From assembly GCA_021151625.1 (NCBI GenBank), contig JAGKWY010000044.1:1-50038 (forward strand): a stretch of DNA of 50,038 bases. Reading direction: 5' to 3'. The notes under the pieces are model-generated. The model had not been told where the DNA came from. It saw only the letters and a list, made by a program, of their open reading frames with translations, and ran no database searches. Shown here one piece after another: positions 1 through 8,636 of this stretch. This DNA is from Gammaproteobacteria bacterium. Its GTDB lineage: Bacteria > Pseudomonadota > Gammaproteobacteria > Pseudomonadales > Cellvibrionaceae. A program made the translations under genes and the position numbers. Numbering within the stretch: position 1 is the first letter of the stretch; every line of letters begins with the position of its first letter.

Positions 1-1714
1 TCAGGAACATATCGCGCATGGATTGCTGCGCAATTTGCATTGGATAAACGTGTTCCGATTGATCAACCATGATGTCCATAAACACCACGCGATCTTTCAG
101 CGCAAAACATTCTTCCAATTTTTGTTTCAACTCTTCGCGCTTGGTTACACGCATACCTACATGGCCGTAAGCTTCAGCAAGTTTGATGAAATCCGGCAGG
201 GAATCTTCATACAAACTTTCTGCGTAACGACTGGAGTACTGCATGTCTTGCCATTGGCGAACCATGCCGAGCGCCTGGTTGTTCAAGCAAATAATTTTTA
301 CCGGCAAGTGATATTGCGTGCAGCAGGATAATTCCTGGATACACATTTGAATCGAACCTTCACCGGTAACGCACACCACGGTTGCATCGCGATGCGCAAC
401 TTGTACGCCCATGGCCGCGGGCAAACCAAAGCCCATGGTGCCGAGACCACCGGAGTTGATCCAGCGACGCGGTTTATCAAAGCGATAATATTGCGCGGCA
501 AACATTTGGTGTTGGCCTACGTCCGAAGTTACATAGGCATCGCCTTTGGTCACTTCCCAAATTGCCTGGATAACTTCTTGCGGTTTGATTTTATCGCCTG
601 ATGTATCGAAACGATTTTGCGTGTAAATGCCGTGACGCTCGCGCCATTCATTAATTTGCTCCCACCAGGCGGCAAGTGCTTGCGCATCCGGCTTTTCATC
701 GCTCTCTTTAATTAGCGTGAGCATTTCGGTGAGTACGCTATCCACCGCACCTACGATAGGCACATCAGCAACCACGGTTTTTGAAATCGATGCTGGGTCG
801 ATATCAATATGGATAATTTTTGCGTTGGGGCAGAACTTGCTAACGGCGTTAGTTACGCGGTCATCAAAGCGCGCGCCCACGGCAAGAATTACATCGCTGT
901 GATGCATTGCAGTGTTGGCTTCATAGGTACCGTGCATACCCAACATGCCGAGGAAGTTTTTGCCAGTGCCCGGATAAGCACCCAACCCCATAAGGGTATT
1001 GGTCACCGGATAATTCAGCATATCCACCAATTCTTTCAGCAGATGCGACGCATTGCCCTGCACTACACCGCCACCGGTGTAGATCATCGGGCGCTTGGCG
1101 CCGAGCAGCAGTTGCACCGCTTTTTTGATCTGGCCGGAGTGACCCCGCGTCGCCGGGTTGTACGAACGCATTTTTACCTTCTCGGGATATTCATACGGGA
1201 AGGTATAAAGCGGGCTGGTTACGTCTTTAGGCACATCGATAACTACCGGCCCAGGACGACCAGTCGCGGCAATGTAGTAAGCCTTTTTAACGATCTCCGG
1301 AATTTCGCTGGCGTGTTTGACCATGAAGCTGTGCTTCACGATCGGGCGGGAAATCCCCACCATGTCGGTTTCCTGGAAGGCGTCTTCACCAATCAGGTGA
1401 CTCATCACCTGACCGGAAATCACCACCATTGGAATGGAATCCATATAAGCGGTCGCAATACCGGTAATGGCATTGGTTGCGCCCGGGCCAGAAGTCACCA
1501 GCACTGAACCGACCTTGCCAGTTGCGCGCGAGTAGGCGTCGGCCGCATGAGTCGCCGCTTGTTCATGACGAACGAGAATGTGTTTAACGTCGTTTTGACG
1601 AAAAATGGCATCGTAAATATGCAGGGCAGCGCCGCCTGGATAGCCGAACAGGTACTCAACACCTTCGTCTTTCAGGGCGCGGATGAGCATATCTCCGCCG
1701 GAAAGCATTTCCAC
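1..1714 (-). CDS. ilvI: acetolactate synthase large subunit, 3' end cut by window
   Basis: Catalytic subunit of acetohydroxyacid synthase. It condenses two pyruvates, or pyruvate and 2-ketobutyrate, as the first common step of valine, leucine and isoleucine synthesis, in the cytoplasm with ThDP, Mg and FAD. 571 codons are visible, and the last ones read SMRDMFL just before the window edge, so only a few residues are missing. The start is GTG at 1714 because the protein then begins MEMLSGGDMLIRAL, as in known IlvI proteins; an SD-like AAGGGGA lies upstream. Visible motifs are FGYPGGA, the catalytic-glutamate segment VRHEQAATHAADAYAR, TSGPGATN, the FAD/substrate segment GRPGPVVIDVPKD, and the ThDP-binding GEGSIQMCIQEL with following NN. 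The regulatory subunit ilvH would be expected just left of the window (inference). No leader peptide rich in branched-chain codons was seen upstream. Confidence 0.95.
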   Translation of the reverse strand, partial: MEMLSGGDMLIRALKDEGVEYLFGYPGGAALHIYDAIFRQNDVKHILVRHEQAATHAADAYSRATGKVGSVLVTSGPGATNAITGIATAYMDSIPMVVISGQVMSHLIGEDAFQETDMVGISRPIVKHSFMVKHASEIPEIVKKAYYIAATGRPGPVVIDVPKDVTSPLYTFPYEYPEKVKMRSYNPATRGHSGQIKKAVQLLLGAKRPMIYTGGGVVQGNASHLLKELVDMLNYPVTNTLMGLGAYPGTGKNFLGMLGMHGTYEANTAMHHSDVILAVGARFDDRVTNAVSKFCPNAKIIHIDIDPASISKTVVADVPIVGAVDSVLTEMLTLIKESDEKPDAQALAAWWEQINEWRERHGIYTQNRFDTSGDKIKPQEVIQAIWEVTKGDAYVTSDVGQHQMFAAQYYRFDKPRRWINSGGLGTMGFGLPAAMGVQVAHRDATVVCVTGEGSIQMCIQELSCCTQYHLPVKIICLNNQALGMVRQWQDMQYSSRYAESLYEDSLPDFIKLAEAYGHVGMRVTKREELKQKLEECFALKDRVVFMDIMVDQSEHVYPMQIAQQSMRDMFL

Positions 1715-2092
1715 AATAATTCCCCTTTTAGGATGTGAATCGCAAATGATGCGCGTGCGTCTTTGCCGCAATATGAAAAAGGCCGATGGCAACTATTACA
1801 CAGGGCAATGATCACACTGGAAAGCGCCGGCACTTAGGGCAGGCCAACGCCGTGAATGATCCACGATCAAAACCCGGCAAGGTCAGGATCGGATCAGCGA
1901 AAACCAGGCAGGTATGCGCAGGCTTTCTCAGGCAGGTTCTGGTAGGAACCGCGCCATTAGATGGGTCGCCAAGAGGGTGACTTGGCGGGAAGCAGTGGAA
2001 CGCCCAAGCTTAGGGGCAACTGCGAGCCATCTAGCGGAGTGGCAATTCTCCCAAGATATCGAATCCTACAGCTATATCCAAAGGCAAGTTTC
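1715..2092. other. intergenic region with three-way-junction fold
   Basis: This gap between divergent ilvI and the DUF4124 gene has no convincing coding content. It must hold both promoters, but I could not pick either with confidence. Positions 1958-2033 can fold on either strand into a three-way junction: 1958-1964 with 2027-2033 (7 bp), 1967-1973 with 1981-1987 (7 bp, 7-nt loop), and 1992-1996 with 2019-2023 capped by 2002-2005 with 2014-2017. A small hairpin (GGTTC/GAACC) lies at 1935-1950. On the plus strand the fold ends about 60 nt before the DUF4124 start, which would suit a 5' UTR element. On the minus strand it is about 240 nt from ilvI. Confidence 0.4.
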
Positions 2093-2512
2093 ATGAAGTT
2101 CTCACACGTTTTAATGATTTCGGGCATTTTGCTCGCCAGTATTAGTCTGACATGCGCCGCCAAAGGCGGAAAAGTCTACACCTGGACTGACAGCAAAGGC
2201 GTGATTCATTATGGCGAGCATCCGCCAAAGGACGTTCAGGCAAAACTGGTAAAAACCCGCACTGGCCATAGCGAACCAACGCCAGCCCCAACAGCTAATA
2301 CGCCAGCGACTCCCCAGCCTGCTGCAACTGCAGGTACAGGCTCGCTGAAAGACCCTGACCGCTGTACCAAAGCTCAGGAAAATCTGGATATCCTCAACTC
2401 CGGGGCCCCAATCAAAATGAAGAATGAAAAAGGCGAGAGCATACTGATGAGCGAAGAAGAAAAAGATAAACAAAAAAACCTGTTTCAGCTCATTGTCAAT
2501 CAGGCATGTTAG
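2093..2512 (+). CDS. DUF4124 domain-containing secreted protein
   Basis: 139-residue protein of unknown function. Residues 1-22 form a signal peptide (MKFSHVLMISGILLASI..TCAA). A DUF4124 domain follows directly, recognisable by KVYTWTDSKGVIHYGEHPP, then a low-complexity Pro/Ala/Thr linker and a charged tail with two cysteines (DRCTKAQ and the terminal QAC) that could form a disulfide. DUF4124 proteins are common exported proteins of gamma- and betaproteobacteria; no reaction is established. The ATG at 2093 was chosen because it starts the signal peptide and follows AAAGG at a suitable distance. The longer frame from 1961 has no signal peptide and runs through the structured intergenic region. 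It is monocistronic, ending at a terminator shared with clpB. Confidence 0.85.
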   Translation: MKFSHVLMISGILLASISLTCAAKGGKVYTWTDSKGVIHYGEHPPKDVQAKLVKTRTGHSEPTPAPTANTPATPQPAATAGTGSLKDPDRCTKAQENLDILNSGAPIKMKNEKGESILMSEEEKDKQKNLFQLIVNQAC

Positions 2513-2530
2513 CAGCTTGTATTTTCCTAC

Positions 2531-2560
2531 AAAAAAACGGCCATCTCTGGCCGTTTTTTC
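2531..2560. terminator. bidirectional terminator between DUF4124 gene and clpB
   Basis: Stem ACGGCCA/TGGCCGT with a TCTC loop, preceded by seven A and followed by six T, so it works as an intrinsic terminator on both strands. It ends the DUF4124 transcript and the converging clpB transcript. Confidence 0.9.
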
Positions 2561-2578
2561 TTTCTCACAGACTATTAA

Positions 2579-5236
2579 TTAGTTAAGCCGCTTGGGATCA
2601 AACACAATTTTATCGCCCAGCAATTTGCCATAGATAATTGAGCCCGGCATAAATTTACCAGCGAGAATATCCTGCGCTAATGGGTTTTCAATCATCTGTT
2701 GTATCGCGCGTTTTAGTGGACGCGCGCCGTACACAGGATCAAAACCAACATTTGCTAACCTATCCATTACATCATTGTCCAGCTCCAGGCTCAGCTCGCG
2801 TTCGGCTAAACGTTTACGCAGCAATTCCAGCTGGATATCGGCAATACCGCGAATTTGCTCACGCGCCAGTGGATGGAATACCACAACCTCGTCGATACGG
2901 TTAATAAATTCAGGGCGAAAATGCCCGCCCACCACTTCCATCACCGCATCTTTCATGGCGTTGTAGCGATTTTCATTGTTGAGCGAATTATTTAAATCAT
3001 CGCTAACAAAAGTATCAAAGCTGACGGTGTCGAAAGATTTATCTTCCGCCAATTCCTGTATGCGATCAGAGCCCAGGTTAGAGGTCATTACAATAACGGT
3101 ATTGCGAAAATCCACTGTGCGGCCCTGGCCATCGGTCAGGCGACCATCATCCAATACTTGCAACAAAATATTAAATACATCCGGGTGCGCTTTTTCCACT
3201 TCGTCGAGCAACACAACCGAATAGGGTTTGCGACGCACAGATTCAGTGAGATAACCGCCCTCTTCATAACCGACATAACCTGGTGGTGCACCAATCAAAC
3301 GCGCGACCGAATGCTTCTCCATAAATTCCGACATATCGATACGCACCATGGCATCGGTGGTATCGAATAAAAATTCGGCAAGCGATTTACACAACTCGGT
3401 TTTACCTACACCGGTTGGCCCTAAAAATAAAAACGAGCCATTGGGGCGATTGGCATCGCTCAAGCCAGCACGCGAGCGACGCACCGCATTGGCCACAGCG
3501 ACTACAGCTTCATGCTGACCAATAACACGTTTGTGCAACGCATCTTCCATGCGCAATAATTTTTCGCGCTCGCCTTCCAGCATTTTAGAAACTGGAATGC
3601 CCGTCCACTTGGAAACCACTTCAGCAATTTCTTCATCGGTCACTTTATTGCGCAGCAGTTTCATTTCCATCATTTCCGCCTGGCTCGCCATATCCAGTTG
3701 TTTTTCCAACTGCGGAATAATGCCGTATTGCAATTCGCTCATGCGTGCCAGGTCGCCTTTACGGCGCTTTTCTTCCAACTCAAAGCGCGCCTGCTCCAGA
3801 TGACTTTTAATTTCATGCGAGCCTTGCAGCGCGGCTTTTTCCGCGCGCCAGATTTCTTCCAGATCGCCGTATTCACGCTCGATCTTGTCAATATCGAAAT
3901 CAATTTTTGCCAGGCGTTTTCTGCTCGCCTCATCCTCGTCTTTTTTCACCGCTTCGCGTTCAATTTTCAACTGAATCAAACGGCGTTCAAGGCGATCCAT
4001 TTCTTCCGGCTTGGAATCAATTTCCATACGGATGCGGCTGGCAGCCTCATCAATTAAATCAATGGCTTTATCCGGCAATTGCCGATCGGTAATGTAGCGC
4101 TGCGATAATTTTGCTGCAGCGATAATCGCCGCATCAGTAATATCCACGCCGTGGTGTACTTCGTAGCGCTCTTTTAAACCGCGCAGGATTGCAATGGTAT
4201 CTTCCTCGCTCGGCTCATCCACCAAGACTTTTTGGAAGCGACGCTCCAGTGCTGCATCTTTTTCAATGTATTTGCGATATTCATCGAGCGTAGTTGCGCC
4301 TACGCAATGCAATTCACCGCGCGACAACGCTGGCTTGAGCATATTGCCTGCATCCATCGCGCCTTCGCCTTTACCAGCACCAACCATGGTGTGCAATTCG
4401 TCGATAAATAAAATAATACGGCCTTCTTGTTTACTCAGCTCATTGATGACGGACTTCAAGCGCTCTTCAAATTCACCACGGAATTTTGCTCCGGCAAGCA
4501 GGCCACCAAGATCGAGTGATAGCAGACGTTTATCTTTTAAACCTTCCGGCACTTCGCCATTCACAATACGCTGCGCGAGGCCTTCCACAATTGCGGTTTT
4601 ACCGACACCCGGCTCGCCAATTAACACCGGATTATTTTTACTGCGCCGCTGCAACACTTGAATGGTGCGGCGAATTTCATCGTCGCGCCCAATGACCGGG
4701 TCCAACTTGCCCGCTTCAGCGCGCGCGGTTAAATCCACCGTATATTTTTCCAATGCCTGGCGATTGCCTTCAGAATCAGCGTCATCCACATTTTCGCCGC
4801 CGCGCACTTTTTGAATCGCCTGCTGCAAGCGCTGGGCATTACCATGTTTTTTCAACAGCTCTGCCACTGTGCCCTGGGATTCGGTCATCAACACCAACAG
4901 CACCGAATCGCTGGAGACAAATTTATCTCCCACTTTTTGCGCGTGGCGATCGGCGAGGTTTAACAGACGCACCATATCCGGCGACATAGTCACTTCGCCG
5001 GTGGGATTTTTAATTTGCGGTAAATTTTCCAGGTATTCATTCAGTGCTGTGCGTAACCCAGCCACATCGAAACCGGCCTGACTTAATAATAAGCGCACAC
5101 TGCCGGCACCTTTTTGGTCAATCATGGCCAGCAGTAAATGGCCAGGGTCTAATTGGCTGTGATCCTGCCCCAGGGCTAACGACTGGGCATCGGATAGTGC
5201 GGTTTGCAATTGATTGGTTAAACGGTCGATACGCAT
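2579..5236 (-). CDS. clpB: ATP-dependent disaggregase ClpB
   Basis: Hsp100 hexameric AAA+ chaperone that pulls polypeptides out of aggregates with DnaK/DnaJ/GrpE in the cytoplasm. 885 residues in the usual order: N-terminal Clp-N repeats (about 1-145); NBD1 with Walker A GEPGVGKT and Walker B ILFIDE (about 160-400); coiled-coil M-domain (about 400-535, LEEIWRAEKAAL); NBD2 with Walker A GPTGVGKT and Walker B VVLLDE; and a C-terminal D2 small domain. It is longer than the roughly 857-residue E. coli protein. Most of the excess is an insertion of about 20 residues in NBD2 (SFDTVSFDTFVSDDLNNS..), just before HFRPEFINRIDE. ATG 5236 has a GAGG ribosome site. A sigma-32-type promoter lies 40-70 nt upstream, as expected for a heat-shock gene. 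Confidence 0.98.
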   Translation of the reverse strand: MRIDRLTNQLQTALSDAQSLALGQDHSQLDPGHLLLAMIDQKGAGSVRLLLSQAGFDVAGLRTALNEYLENLPQIKNPTGEVTMSPDMVRLLNLADRHAQKVGDKFVSSDSVLLVLMTESQGTVAELLKKHGNAQRLQQAIQKVRGGENVDDADSEGNRQALEKYTVDLTARAEAGKLDPVIGRDDEIRRTIQVLQRRSKNNPVLIGEPGVGKTAIVEGLAQRIVNGEVPEGLKDKRLLSLDLGGLLAGAKFRGEFEERLKSVINELSKQEGRIILFIDELHTMVGAGKGEGAMDAGNMLKPALSRGELHCVGATTLDEYRKYIEKDAALERRFQKVLVDEPSEEDTIAILRGLKERYEVHHGVDITDAAIIAAAKLSQRYITDRQLPDKAIDLIDEAASRIRMEIDSKPEEMDRLERRLIQLKIEREAVKKDEDEASRKRLAKIDFDIDKIEREYGDLEEIWRAEKAALQGSHEIKSHLEQARFELEEKRRKGDLARMSELQYGIIPQLEKQLDMASQAEMMEMKLLRNKVTDEEIAEVVSKWTGIPVSKMLEGEREKLLRMEDALHKRVIGQHEAVVAVANAVRRSRAGLSDANRPNGSFLFLGPTGVGKTELCKSLAEFLFDTTDAMVRIDMSEFMEKHSVARLIGAPPGYVGYEEGGYLTESVRRKPYSVVLLDEVEKAHPDVFNILLQVLDDGRLTDGQGRTVDFRNTVIVMTSNLGSDRIQELAEDKSFDTVSFDTFVSDDLNNSLNNENRYNAMKDAVMEVVGGHFRPEFINRIDEVVVFHPLAREQIRGIADIQLELLRKRLAERELSLELDNDVMDRLANVGFDPVYGARPLKRAIQQMIENPLAQDILAGKFMPGSIIYGKLLGDKIVFDPKRLN

Positions 5237-5276
5237 GGTCTACCTCAAGCGCGCTGTGACTAATCGGTTGAAGTAA

Positions 5277-5304
5277 AACTGGGGGCGAGAGAGGTATTTT
5301 CAAG
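5277..5304 (-). promoter_or_regulatory. sigma-32 (RpoH) type promoter of clpB
   Basis: Read on the minus strand: CTTGAAA (5304-5298), a 13-nt spacer, then CCCCAGTT (5284-5277). This matches the heat-shock consensus CTTGAAA-N13/14-CCCCATNT closely and lies just upstream of clpB, a standard RpoH target. Confidence 0.8.
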
Positions 5305-5328
5305 CGGGCCAACGGGTCCGCTTGAAAA
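5297..5328. repeat. 14-bp-arm palindrome overlapping the clpB -35 element
   Basis: Inverted repeat TTTTCAAGCGGGCC - AACG - GGTCCGCTTGAAAA with one G.T position. Each arm contains a CTTGAAA heptamer, so the sigma-32 -35 box is duplicated in inverted orientation. It has no T-run on the 3' side of either strand, so it does not look like a terminator. It could be an operator or a cruciform at the heat-shock promoter. Confidence 0.7.
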
Positions 5329-5351
5329 GAAATGCAGGTCTTTGCGCTAGA

Positions 5352-5870
5352 TCAATTACCAACGCCCAAGGCTGAAGTCGGTGTTTCTTGCACATCAAAA
5401 AACTTGATGGTCATAGGGTAATTCTTGATGATGCCTTTGTTGGCATCCATCGCCCCCATAATCGTGAAGACGACCGAACACACAAAGAGCACAGCCAACA
5501 TTGCAAAACCAATCAAGATAAAACAGAGCGGTATACAGATAAACGAATAGATAACCGCACTGAAAATCCAGTTCATCACCACTTTGCCTTGTTGATTCAC
5601 ATAGGCATCATCTTTTTTGGACTGCCACATAATCAGCGGCACGATAATCCCGAGGAACGGAAAGATCCAGGAGCAAAACTGAGTCAGGTGCAGCACCATG
5701 GCGTAGTCGTAATTATTGGTCTGCATAATGGTATGCGGCTGTGCATTTAGCTCGGGCTGCGCCTTTGCTTGCCCACCCAGAATGCGCTCTTTGGCTTGCT
5801 GATACTCCTCTTCCGTAATCAGACCTTTTTGCTTCAGGTCGTTCAGCTTTTCAATTTGATCGAGATCCAT
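5352..5870 (-). CDS. SHOCT and DUF4870 domain membrane protein
   Basis: 172-residue inner-membrane protein of unknown function. Residues 1-33 are a SHOCT-type helix pair (LNDLKQKGLITEEEYQQAK), a short oligomerisation domain often found at protein ends. After a polar linker comes a DUF4870 (Tic20-like) region with about four membrane segments, including WIFPFLGIIVPLIMW, the conserved NQQGKVVMNWIFSAVIY and a final strongly hydrophobic pair near 105-140. ATG 5870 follows AAGGAATCATT. It sits between clpB and cutC, all leftward, but clpB has its own promoter. No reaction can be assigned. Confidence 0.8.
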   Translation of the reverse strand: MDLDQIEKLNDLKQKGLITEEEYQQAKERILGGQAKAQPELNAQPHTIMQTNNYDYAMVLHLTQFCSWIFPFLGIIVPLIMWQSKKDDAYVNQQGKVVMNWIFSAVIYSFICIPLCFILIGFAMLAVLFVCSVVFTIMGAMDANKGIIKNYPMTIKFFDVQETPTSALGVGN

Positions 5871-5908
5871 AATGATTCCTTGTGATGTCTACTGGATAAA
5901 AATTAAAA

Positions 5909-6667
5909 CTAACCGACCATGCGCGCAACAGCAATAGTAGCGCGCACTGCATCTTCATCGGTTAAGGTAATTTCATACTCGCGCTCAAGCGCTGTACCGC
6001 CCATACCCACATGAGGATTGCGAAATTCCATACCGCTTTTAATCGTTTTCAACGCTGCAAAATGCATTTCGTCAACACCGCTCGCCTTACGCACCTGAGC
6101 GATATTGTCGGTATCGAGCGCGCCACAACCCATAACGATAATGCGTCCATCGGCAAGGTCAGTAATGTCTTTAAGAATCGCGCAACCTTCCTGAGCTGTG
6201 TCGCGCTGACCACTGGTCAGTACTCTATCAACACCGCTGCGAATCAAGGCTTCAAGTGCGGCGCGATAATCGCATGTCATATCAAAGGCGCGATGGCAGG
6301 TCACGGCCATAGGGCGCGCAGCATCGACCAAGGTTTTGGTGCGCACTTCGTCAATGGTGCCCTCAGGCGTTAAACAGCCAATGACAACACCGGCAACCCC
6401 CATATCGCGCAGTACTTTTACATCTTCCAGCATGCTGCGAAATTCAAGTTCAGAGTAGAGAAAATCGCCACCGCGTGGTCGGACAATTACGTGAAAGGGA
6501 ATGGTCGCAATACGTAAGGCTTCGCGGATCACCCCCAAACTGGGTGTTAAGCCGCCCTCAAGCAAACTTGCGCAAAGCTCTACACGATCGGCGCCAGCCT
6601 GTTGCGCCGCAACAAGGCCATCAATGCCTTCAACGCAGATTTCAATTTTGAACGGGGGTCTGGGCAT
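5909..6667 (-). CDS. cutC: CutC family protein
   Basis: 252-residue TIM-barrel protein of the CutC family, historically linked to copper tolerance in E. coli; its biochemical activity remains uncertain. Family hallmarks are FKIEICVEGIDGL near the N-terminus, AGADRVELCASLLEGGLTPS (about 24-43), the IVRPRGGDF strand, VTCHRAFD (about 122-129), VLTSG (about 149) and the C-terminal EMHFAALK. The length is normal. Start ATG 6667 has GTGAGAG upstream. A possible terminator separates it from pgeF, so it may be expressed on its own. It lies far from the copper-protein operon at 32.4-36.1 kb, so no functional link is claimed. Confidence 0.92.
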   Translation of the reverse strand: MPRPPFKIEICVEGIDGLVAAQQAGADRVELCASLLEGGLTPSLGVIREALRIATIPFHVIVRPRGGDFLYSELEFRSMLEDVKVLRDMGVAGVVIGCLTPEGTIDEVRTKTLVDAARPMAVTCHRAFDMTCDYRAALEALIRSGVDRVLTSGQRDTAQEGCAILKDITDLADGRIIVMGCGALDTDNIAQVRKASGVDEMHFAALKTIKSGMEFRNPHVGMGGTALEREYEITLTDEDAVRATIAVARMVG

Positions 6668-6688
6668 AGCAATCTCTCACTGGCGATT

Positions 6689-6731
6689 AAAATAAAAACA
6701 TAAATCTTGCCTACAGAAGTTTAGAGGCAAG
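6689..6731 (-). terminator. probable terminator after pgeF
   Basis: On the minus strand, CTTGCCT (6731-6725) pairs with AGGCAAG (6712-6706) across a 12-nt loop, followed by a T-rich stretch with interspersed A. It is positioned after the pgeF stop and before cutC. The large loop and broken T-run make it a weak call. Confidence 0.5.
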
Positions 6732-6762
6732 CTGCGGCCAATTGGATTCAATTAATAGAAAT

Positions 6763-7521
6763 TTATTCGAGCCAAATCAAACTGGCCATACGCCCGGTGG
6801 TTTTATCGCGACGATAAGAATAAAACTGATTGGCATCGGCGTAGGTACATAGGCCGCCGCCATAAATTGCACTGACCCCCAGCGAGTTGAGTTCAGCGCG
6901 AGCTAGCGCATAGATGTCAGCAAAGAAATGCAGTGGACGATGAGCGGAGATAAACGCCTGTGACATTTGTTCGCGATGCTCGTGGCTGCGAGCGCCTTTG
7001 AAAAAAGCCTCAAGCACATCCACCCCCACCTCAAAATTTGGCTGCGCTATGGCCGGGCCAAGGTAGGCGATTACGTCGCCCGGATTACCGGTGAATTTTT
7101 GCAGGCCGCGCGCGCATATGCCTTTGGCCAGGCTGCGCCAACCACAGTGCAGTGCTGCTACTTGTGATCCTTTTTTATCGCATAACAAAATGGGCAAACA
7201 ATCAGCTGTCATTACCAAACAGGCTTGACCAGGCTGATCGCAGTAACTGCCATCGGCCGTGCGCACTAAACCATCGGCTTTGGCATTTACGACTTTTACA
7301 CCGTGGATTTGCTCCAGCCATTGCGGTGTTTTTAACAGTCCCAGGCTCTCACAAAGTTGTGCGCGATTTTTCTCCACCGCGAGCGGCTCATCACCCACAT
7401 GCAAGCCGAAATTGTTGCTGCCATAAGGCGGCAAACTAAAGCCGCCCTCGCGGGTGCTGATAAATGCGTTCACGCCGGCAGGCAATGGCCAATCCAGTAT
7501 CAGTCCACTCATCTCAATCAT
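6763..7521 (-). CDS. pgeF: peptidoglycan editing factor / laccase-domain protein
   Basis: YfiH/PgeF family, formerly called polyphenol oxidase. In E. coli it prevents L-serine from taking the place of L-alanine in peptidoglycan precursors, and family members also act as purine nucleosidases. About 252 residues. The metal- and substrate-binding residues are visible in QIHGVKVV, VMTADCLPILLC and ALHCGWRSLAKG, with the C-terminal FYSYRRDKTTGRMASLIWLE. The start is uncertain: ATG 7521 overlaps the end of rluD by 8 nt, and ATG 7512 (MSGLILDWPLPAGV) aligns best with E. coli YfiH. Either start implies translational coupling to rluD, an arrangement conserved in gammaproteobacteria. Confidence 0.93.
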   Translation of the reverse strand: MIEMSGLILDWPLPAGVNAFISTREGGFSLPPYGSNNFGLHVGDEPLAVEKNRAQLCESLGLLKTPQWLEQIHGVKVVNAKADGLVRTADGSYCDQPGQACLVMTADCLPILLCDKKGSQVAALHCGWRSLAKGICARGLQKFTGNPGDVIAYLGPAIAQPNFEVGVDVLEAFFKGARSHEHREQMSQAFISAHRPLHFFADIYALARAELNSLGVSAIYGGGLCTYADANQFYSYRRDKTTGRMASLIWLE

Positions 7522-8479
7522 CGACAAGGGTGTAGCCGGTATTCAATGCATCGAGCAGATTTTTAAAATCCTCCGGCAGCGGTGCGGTCCACTCGGTGTA
7601 TTCGCCGGTGCCGGGATGCTCCAGGCCCAACTTGAATGCATGCAGCGCCTGGCGCGGAAAGCTTTTCAGCGTATCGATCAAGTGCTGGTTGGCGCCTTTG
7701 GGGATTTTGAAACGATTGCCATAGGTTTGATCGCCCACCAACGGATGGCCAATGTGAGCCATGTGCACACGGATTTGATGGGTGCGTCCCGTCTCTAATT
7801 TCACACGGATATGGGTGTGACTCGGGTAGCGCTTGGCCACGCGATAATGCGTCACTGCGCGTTTGCCACCTGCACTCAGAACCGCCATCAATTTGCGCTG
7901 GATGGGGTGACGCCCCATAGGTGCATTCACCGTGCCGCCGCCAGTCATTGCACCCACCGCCACAGCTTCGTATTCGCGGCTTACGGTGCGATCCGCCAGT
8001 TGCTCCACCAGATCTGTATGCGCCTCCAGAGTTTTAGCGATCACCATCAAACCCGTTGTTTCTTTATCCAGGCGATGCACTATGCCAGCGCGCGGCAAGT
8101 TAACCAGACCGGGAATATGGTTGATCAAGGCATTGACCAAAGTACCTGTGTAGTTACCCGCTGCGGGGTGTACCACCAGACCAGCTTGCTTGTTGATGAT
8201 GATCAGGTCGTCATCTTCATGGATGATATCCAACTGGATTTCTTCCGGTTCCCACTCACCTTGCGCCTCCAGTTCTGCCTTCAGCTCCAGAGTTTCGCCA
8301 CCGATTAATTTGTCTTTGGGCTTGGCAACACGACCATCAACCTTCAACTGGCCATCTTTGATCCAGCTTTGCAGGCGCGAACGCGAGAAGTCGGGGAACA
8401 ACTCGGAGGCGATCTGGTCGAAGCGCATGCCGTTCATCTGGATCGGGACCTGGGCACTCAGGTCAAACACATCTTTCAT
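7514..8479 (-). CDS. rluD: 23S rRNA pseudouridine synthase D
   Basis: Makes pseudouridines 1911, 1915 and 1917 in helix 69 of 23S rRNA, important for ribosome assembly. 321 residues: an S4 RNA-binding domain (about 18-75, SRSRLQSWIKDGQLKVDG), then the RluA-type catalytic domain with the motif HRLDKETTG, whose D138 is the catalytic aspartate (D139 in E. coli). The C-terminal part has the expected GRTHQIRVHMAHIGHPLVGD segment. ATG 8479 has GAGG 8 nt upstream. It is divergent from bamD across 157 bp and overlaps pgeF, the same arrangement as in E. coli and Pseudomonas. Confidence 0.97.
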   Translation of the reverse strand: MKDVFDLSAQVPIQMNGMRFDQIASELFPDFSRSRLQSWIKDGQLKVDGRVAKPKDKLIGGETLELKAELEAQGEWEPEEIQLDIIHEDDDLIIINKQAGLVVHPAAGNYTGTLVNALINHIPGLVNLPRAGIVHRLDKETTGLMVIAKTLEAHTDLVEQLADRTVSREYEAVAVGAMTGGGTVNAPMGRHPIQRKLMAVLSAGGKRAVTHYRVAKRYPSHTHIRVKLETGRTHQIRVHMAHIGHPLVGDQTYGNRFKIPKGANQHLIDTLKSFPRQALHAFKLGLEHPGTGEYTEWTAPLPEDFKNLLDALNTGYTLVDD

Positions 8480-8636
8480 TTAACAACCTCAAGTAAAGCT
8501 GTGCCGAACGAGCGCCAACACAGCGGAAATCAGGAGCTTTTGTTGCGGCCAGATTGGTATCCGCCAAGCTCTGTGTTTAAATACCCTGCCCCGCGAATCG
8601 GGGTCTACATTTGTCGAGATAAGAGTTTATAACCCT

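Noticed and set aside
1958..2033. tRNA-like length and acceptor-type closing stem (76 nt, 7 bp)
   Set aside because: There is no T-loop consensus, no anticodon arm in the right place and no CCA on either strand; it is a three-way junction, not a cloverleaf.
1961..2092. N-terminal extension of the DUF4124 protein
   Set aside because: The added 44 residues bury the signal peptide and run through the structured intergenic element; ATG 2093 is the better start.
5297..5328. Terminator for the SHOCT/DUF4870 gene
   Set aside because: The long palindrome is followed by A rather than T on the relevant strand, and it contains the clpB -35 box.
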